Made by a program: the position numbers and the translations under genes. DNA of 64,000 nt from Sclerodactyla briareus (Eukaryota; Echinodermata; Holothuroidea; Dendrochirotida; Sclerodactylidae): the NCBI GenBank assembly GCA_026419785.1, contig JAODTK010005880.1, forward strand, positions 1 to 64,000, written 5' to 3'. Positions 61,400 through 64,000 of this stretch are shown here, piece by piece. Within the stretch, counting starts at the first letter, position 1. Each line of letters opens with the position of its first letter. The notes under the pieces were generated by a model. The model was not told where the DNA came from. It worked only from the letters and a program-made list of their open reading frames with translations, and ran no database searches.

Positions 61400-61740
61400 A
61401 TTCGACTCACAGACGATATGCGTTCAAGGAGCGCCATCGGCGAACCCCCCCACCGCCCCCTATGAGTATGCTGAGGTGAAGGGCATATACCAAGAGATGT
61501 TGGAGGGTGGTTTTATTCGGACGGCATTCAGTCCGTTATGCTTCTGCGATTGTACTTCTACAAAAGGAAGACAAGGGCCTTCGCATATGCGTAGACTACA
61601 GTAAACTCAATGCAAAGACAGTGAGGGTATCCTACGGGACTCCGGAATCGAAGAGACCTGGACGCCCTGCTGGTGCGTATTATTGGTTTTCATCCTCGAC
61701 ATTTTCCAACTGGAGTGTTGATCATCACAAAGTGTTCAAA
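61400..61740 (+). pseudogene. Ty3/Gypsy reverse transcriptase N-terminal fragment
   Basis: After a linker with YEYAEVKGIYQEMLEGGFIR, a one-base shift leads into YASAIVLLQKEDKGLRICVDYSKLN (the LRICVDYSKLN block is at 61,579-61,611), a signature of Ty3/Gypsy RT. Further frameshifts follow with GTP..EE, DALAGAYY and FSSLDI-like readings, the palm region holding the first catalytic Asp. The YVDD box, RNase H and integrase are missing, so the internal region is deleted. Confidence 0.85.
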
Positions 61741-61959
61741 CATATACGTGTGCTTGATCTCTGACTCAACTGCTATTCAATGTGCACTTGTCGAGTGACA
61801 CGGATAAGTGTATGTGTGTTAACGCAGGGCTCGTGAAAACGAAAAACTCTGATCAGGGCGCGTGAGGGAAGCTCATATTCTTAGTAGTGAGGTCCCTATA
61901 ACTGAGTACATGGATCCTGTAATTTCAGTCAGAAAATCAGAGGACCTCTAATGACATCT

Positions 61960-62912
61960 AATGGCATCTAATAACCACTTTGGTTCACGCCGCCTACAAT
62001 ACTGAAATTCACCCTACACACAGCTGACCACCTTCGATTGCAAATCGGATGCTTCTGCCGGATCAGTTGACAGTACTAATTGAATTGAATACGTTATCGC
62101 CCATACCATACCTGTCTGTTATTAACCTGGAACGCAGGTAAACAATCCTGATGAAAAAACGGTATGCATAAAACCATACACTTAAAACTTAGAGGGCGTT
62201 GTCGAGTTATCGTGGTTTTTTCTACCAGACGATGAGTTTCGGGAGGGAAGGAGATATCCGTTTATGGACCCCACACACCAATAAGACGGAGACCTAGAAC
62301 GTCCCACGTTGAGTAAGCGGAAATCAATCAATAGTGTCATACATCGGTTCCTGGAGCCCAGTAGCATATGTGTCTTACGTCGCACTGGTTAGCGGCTCAA
62401 AAGGGAGTTCCTGAGAGTACCATAGGGCAAAATTCTAGGGGGGAAACAGTTGATGCAATCGAATATTCTTTCAAGGATGCCGCGCGTGGCGCTGGGTGGA
62501 CTGCGCCATGGACTGGGAGAGAAAACAAGGTCCGGCCTCTCCGTGCGTCCGGGACATTGAGACTGGGAGCGCTTACAGCCGCGCAAACAGGGCGATCTGG
62601 GAGAGCCGAGCCTCTCTGTGGCGCGATGCCCAGCTATCAAGGCAGGTTAAGGTTATAGGGATCTTGACTGATGAACCACGAAATTACTACGAGCTTCAGG
62701 AAGAAGTCTCTACTGAAACATGGACCCAGCGGATGATTTACTTTGTATTCCATCCCCGGGGGTTTTCTATGCTGTTCCATAGCCGTGACAGATTGGAAAA
62801 CTGAAAACCCACTCGAGCAATCTCATATAATTGCCGTAGCGTTATGGCGGGGTAGTAGAGTCGCATGTGGGGCCGCCCGCTGGACTGGGTACTCTGCAAG
62901 GACTTGATCGCC
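61960..62912 (+). mobile_element. 3' long terminal repeat (probable)
   Basis: Partner of 59,030-59,980. Frames of 83-102 codons inside it (62,368-62,804) are not supported as genes. Confidence 0.65.
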
Positions 62913-64000
62913 AAACTTTCAGTAAAAGTGTTCAGGAGTATTGTATCTCTGTGGGCTTGATCGCCTGTAGTGATACTGAAAAATTCTACAACGAAGAAAA
63001 CTCGAGAGGCTTCGGAAGGTAAAGGGGGTGGAATGTTTCATTGCGTCTGTGGCGTACGTTATGAAATGTGCTATGATTCTTGTGGAAGCCATCGGAACAC
63101 ACAGTCGAGAGGCTGAACTGTTGGGACACCGTGTGTGCAATGAATGAGACCAAGGTCTAGTCCTTTAGTGGATATTGGTGGATAGTGCTGTGAGTAGAGG
63201 GGGGCAGGTGCGTGAGGTTTGTTCTCCCCTCAGCAGTTGTCTTTAATGCGTTCAATTTGTGCGAGCCTCAAGGACTGGCATATGTGTCACGAGGTTGCCA
63301 CCGTTATCACCATGTTGTGATCCCATTGACGTCCCGGGCAGGGGTGGGATTCGTCAGAAAAAAATAAACGAAAAACAAATATTCGTTACTTCTAACGAAT
63401 ACTGGCATGGGCGGCCGCCATTTGAAACGAATATTACCAGAATTCAATTCTGGCCCTTTGTGTGGTAATGTCAATTAGGGATTTTTCAAAACTTCTTCAC
63501 AATCCGTGTGTGTCTGAATAATCGTAGAAAGGTCATATTCGCGAAGATGGGATCATATCCACGAAAAAGCCATGTCCTGTTTGAGAGTTCACACGCCGTT
63601 TTTTGAAATATTCGAAGATTTAGTCATCAACGATTGTAATTCAAAATAGTTAGAACCAACACAAGCGTCGTTTCTTATAGAGCGATTGTGTCAGGGATTA
63701 AAACTTGTGTACAAACGTGTGAATATTGAAGCCTCTCTAAAGAGAAAATGATAGAAGGCTAAGTTGGTCTCTGTTCAATATATCGCAATATGTACGCTAT
63801 CATGTTTGCTACGTATGTAGTTATCACGCGTTATACGTAACGTATGCCCAAGTAACGTCAGCATACATTGATTACAGAATTAGAATTCGTCACTAGCTTA
63901 TATGCGCGTATAAAATTTCAACTATCAGTAAAAGGAATACCAATAAAAGCCATACTTCCAACCCGCTTACATATCGATAATACGAATCGATATTAGGTAC
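62913..64000. other. No gene recognised
   Basis: Includes a small ATTCGTTACTTCTAACGAAT hairpin at about 63,381 next to GGCCGCCATTTG. Nothing else is assigned. Confidence 0.4.

Overview
This looks like intergenic or intronic DNA from a marine invertebrate animal, most plausibly a non-vertebrate deuterostome (echinoderm or hemichordate type). It is AT-rich, crowded with dispersed repeats, and has no operon structure, no rRNA and no recognisable tRNA. The taxonomic pointers are indirect: L1/Tx1-clade and CR1/L2-type LINEs, Gypsy-type LTR fragments, foldback MITEs with TTAA-type ends, repeated ATGGCCGCC patches, and TAGGCCTA-rich stretches (48.7 kb, 58.2-58.3 kb). No intact protein-coding gene is present. 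Aligning repeat copies against each other shows dense single-base insertions and deletions, so either the repeats are old or the sequence is uncorrected long-read quality. Reading frames are broken everywhere.

Layout. 0.9-8.4 kb is one arm of a large direct duplication whose second arm is 49.95-59.1 kb. Each arm carries ~180-bp and ~140-bp tandem repeats and a ~430-bp foldback MITE, and each has private insertions. 8.4-13.5 kb holds SINE-like repeats, a GATA microsatellite and unassigned DNA. At 13.5-14.8 kb is the 3' end of a Gypsy-like element (end of pol, polypurine tract, LTR with TATA box). A plus-strand L1/Tx1 LINE follows: an endonuclease piece at 14.9-15.15 kb, then a 4.3-kb interruption that contains a GC-rich block of unknown origin (15.7-18.9 kb), then the rest of the LINE at 19.46-22.33 kb. 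24.3-25.0 kb has palindromic MITE-like repeats.

25-32 kb is the stretch least filled with recognised transposons and the best place for host-gene exons. A B-box-like Cys/His exon candidate lies on the minus strand at 26.5-26.7 kb and other open minus-strand pieces at 27.1-27.5 kb. 32.4-33.2 and 46.6-47.3 kb are a second, shorter duplicated pair. A TIR-bearing MITE occurs in opposite orientations at 35.6 and 47.3 kb. 36.9-38.5 kb holds a SINE-like repeat and two tandem units each led by (ATT)n. 38.7-39.9 kb is a minus-strand CR1/L2-type LINE followed by a (TATAA)n tract. 40.1-44.3 kb is the minus-strand counterpart of the L1/Tx1 LINE, with a foreign LINE C-terminal fragment inside. A gag-like zinc-knuckle relic is at 44.9-45.1 kb and tandem ATGGCCGCC repeats at 49.1-49.7 kb. 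59.0-62.9 kb is a decayed LTR element with ~0.95-kb direct repeats around a reverse transcriptase fragment (plus) and a gag-like frame (minus).

Nothing here works together as a pathway. The content is layered mobile-element debris, with nested insertions whose relative order can be read. I do not see a convincing undescribed system. The best leads are the GC-rich insertion inside the LINE, the 1.83-kb insertion with a 9-bp target-site-like repeat in the second duplication arm, the seven-copy GCGCCA/TGGCGC hairpin family, and the candidate B-box exon.
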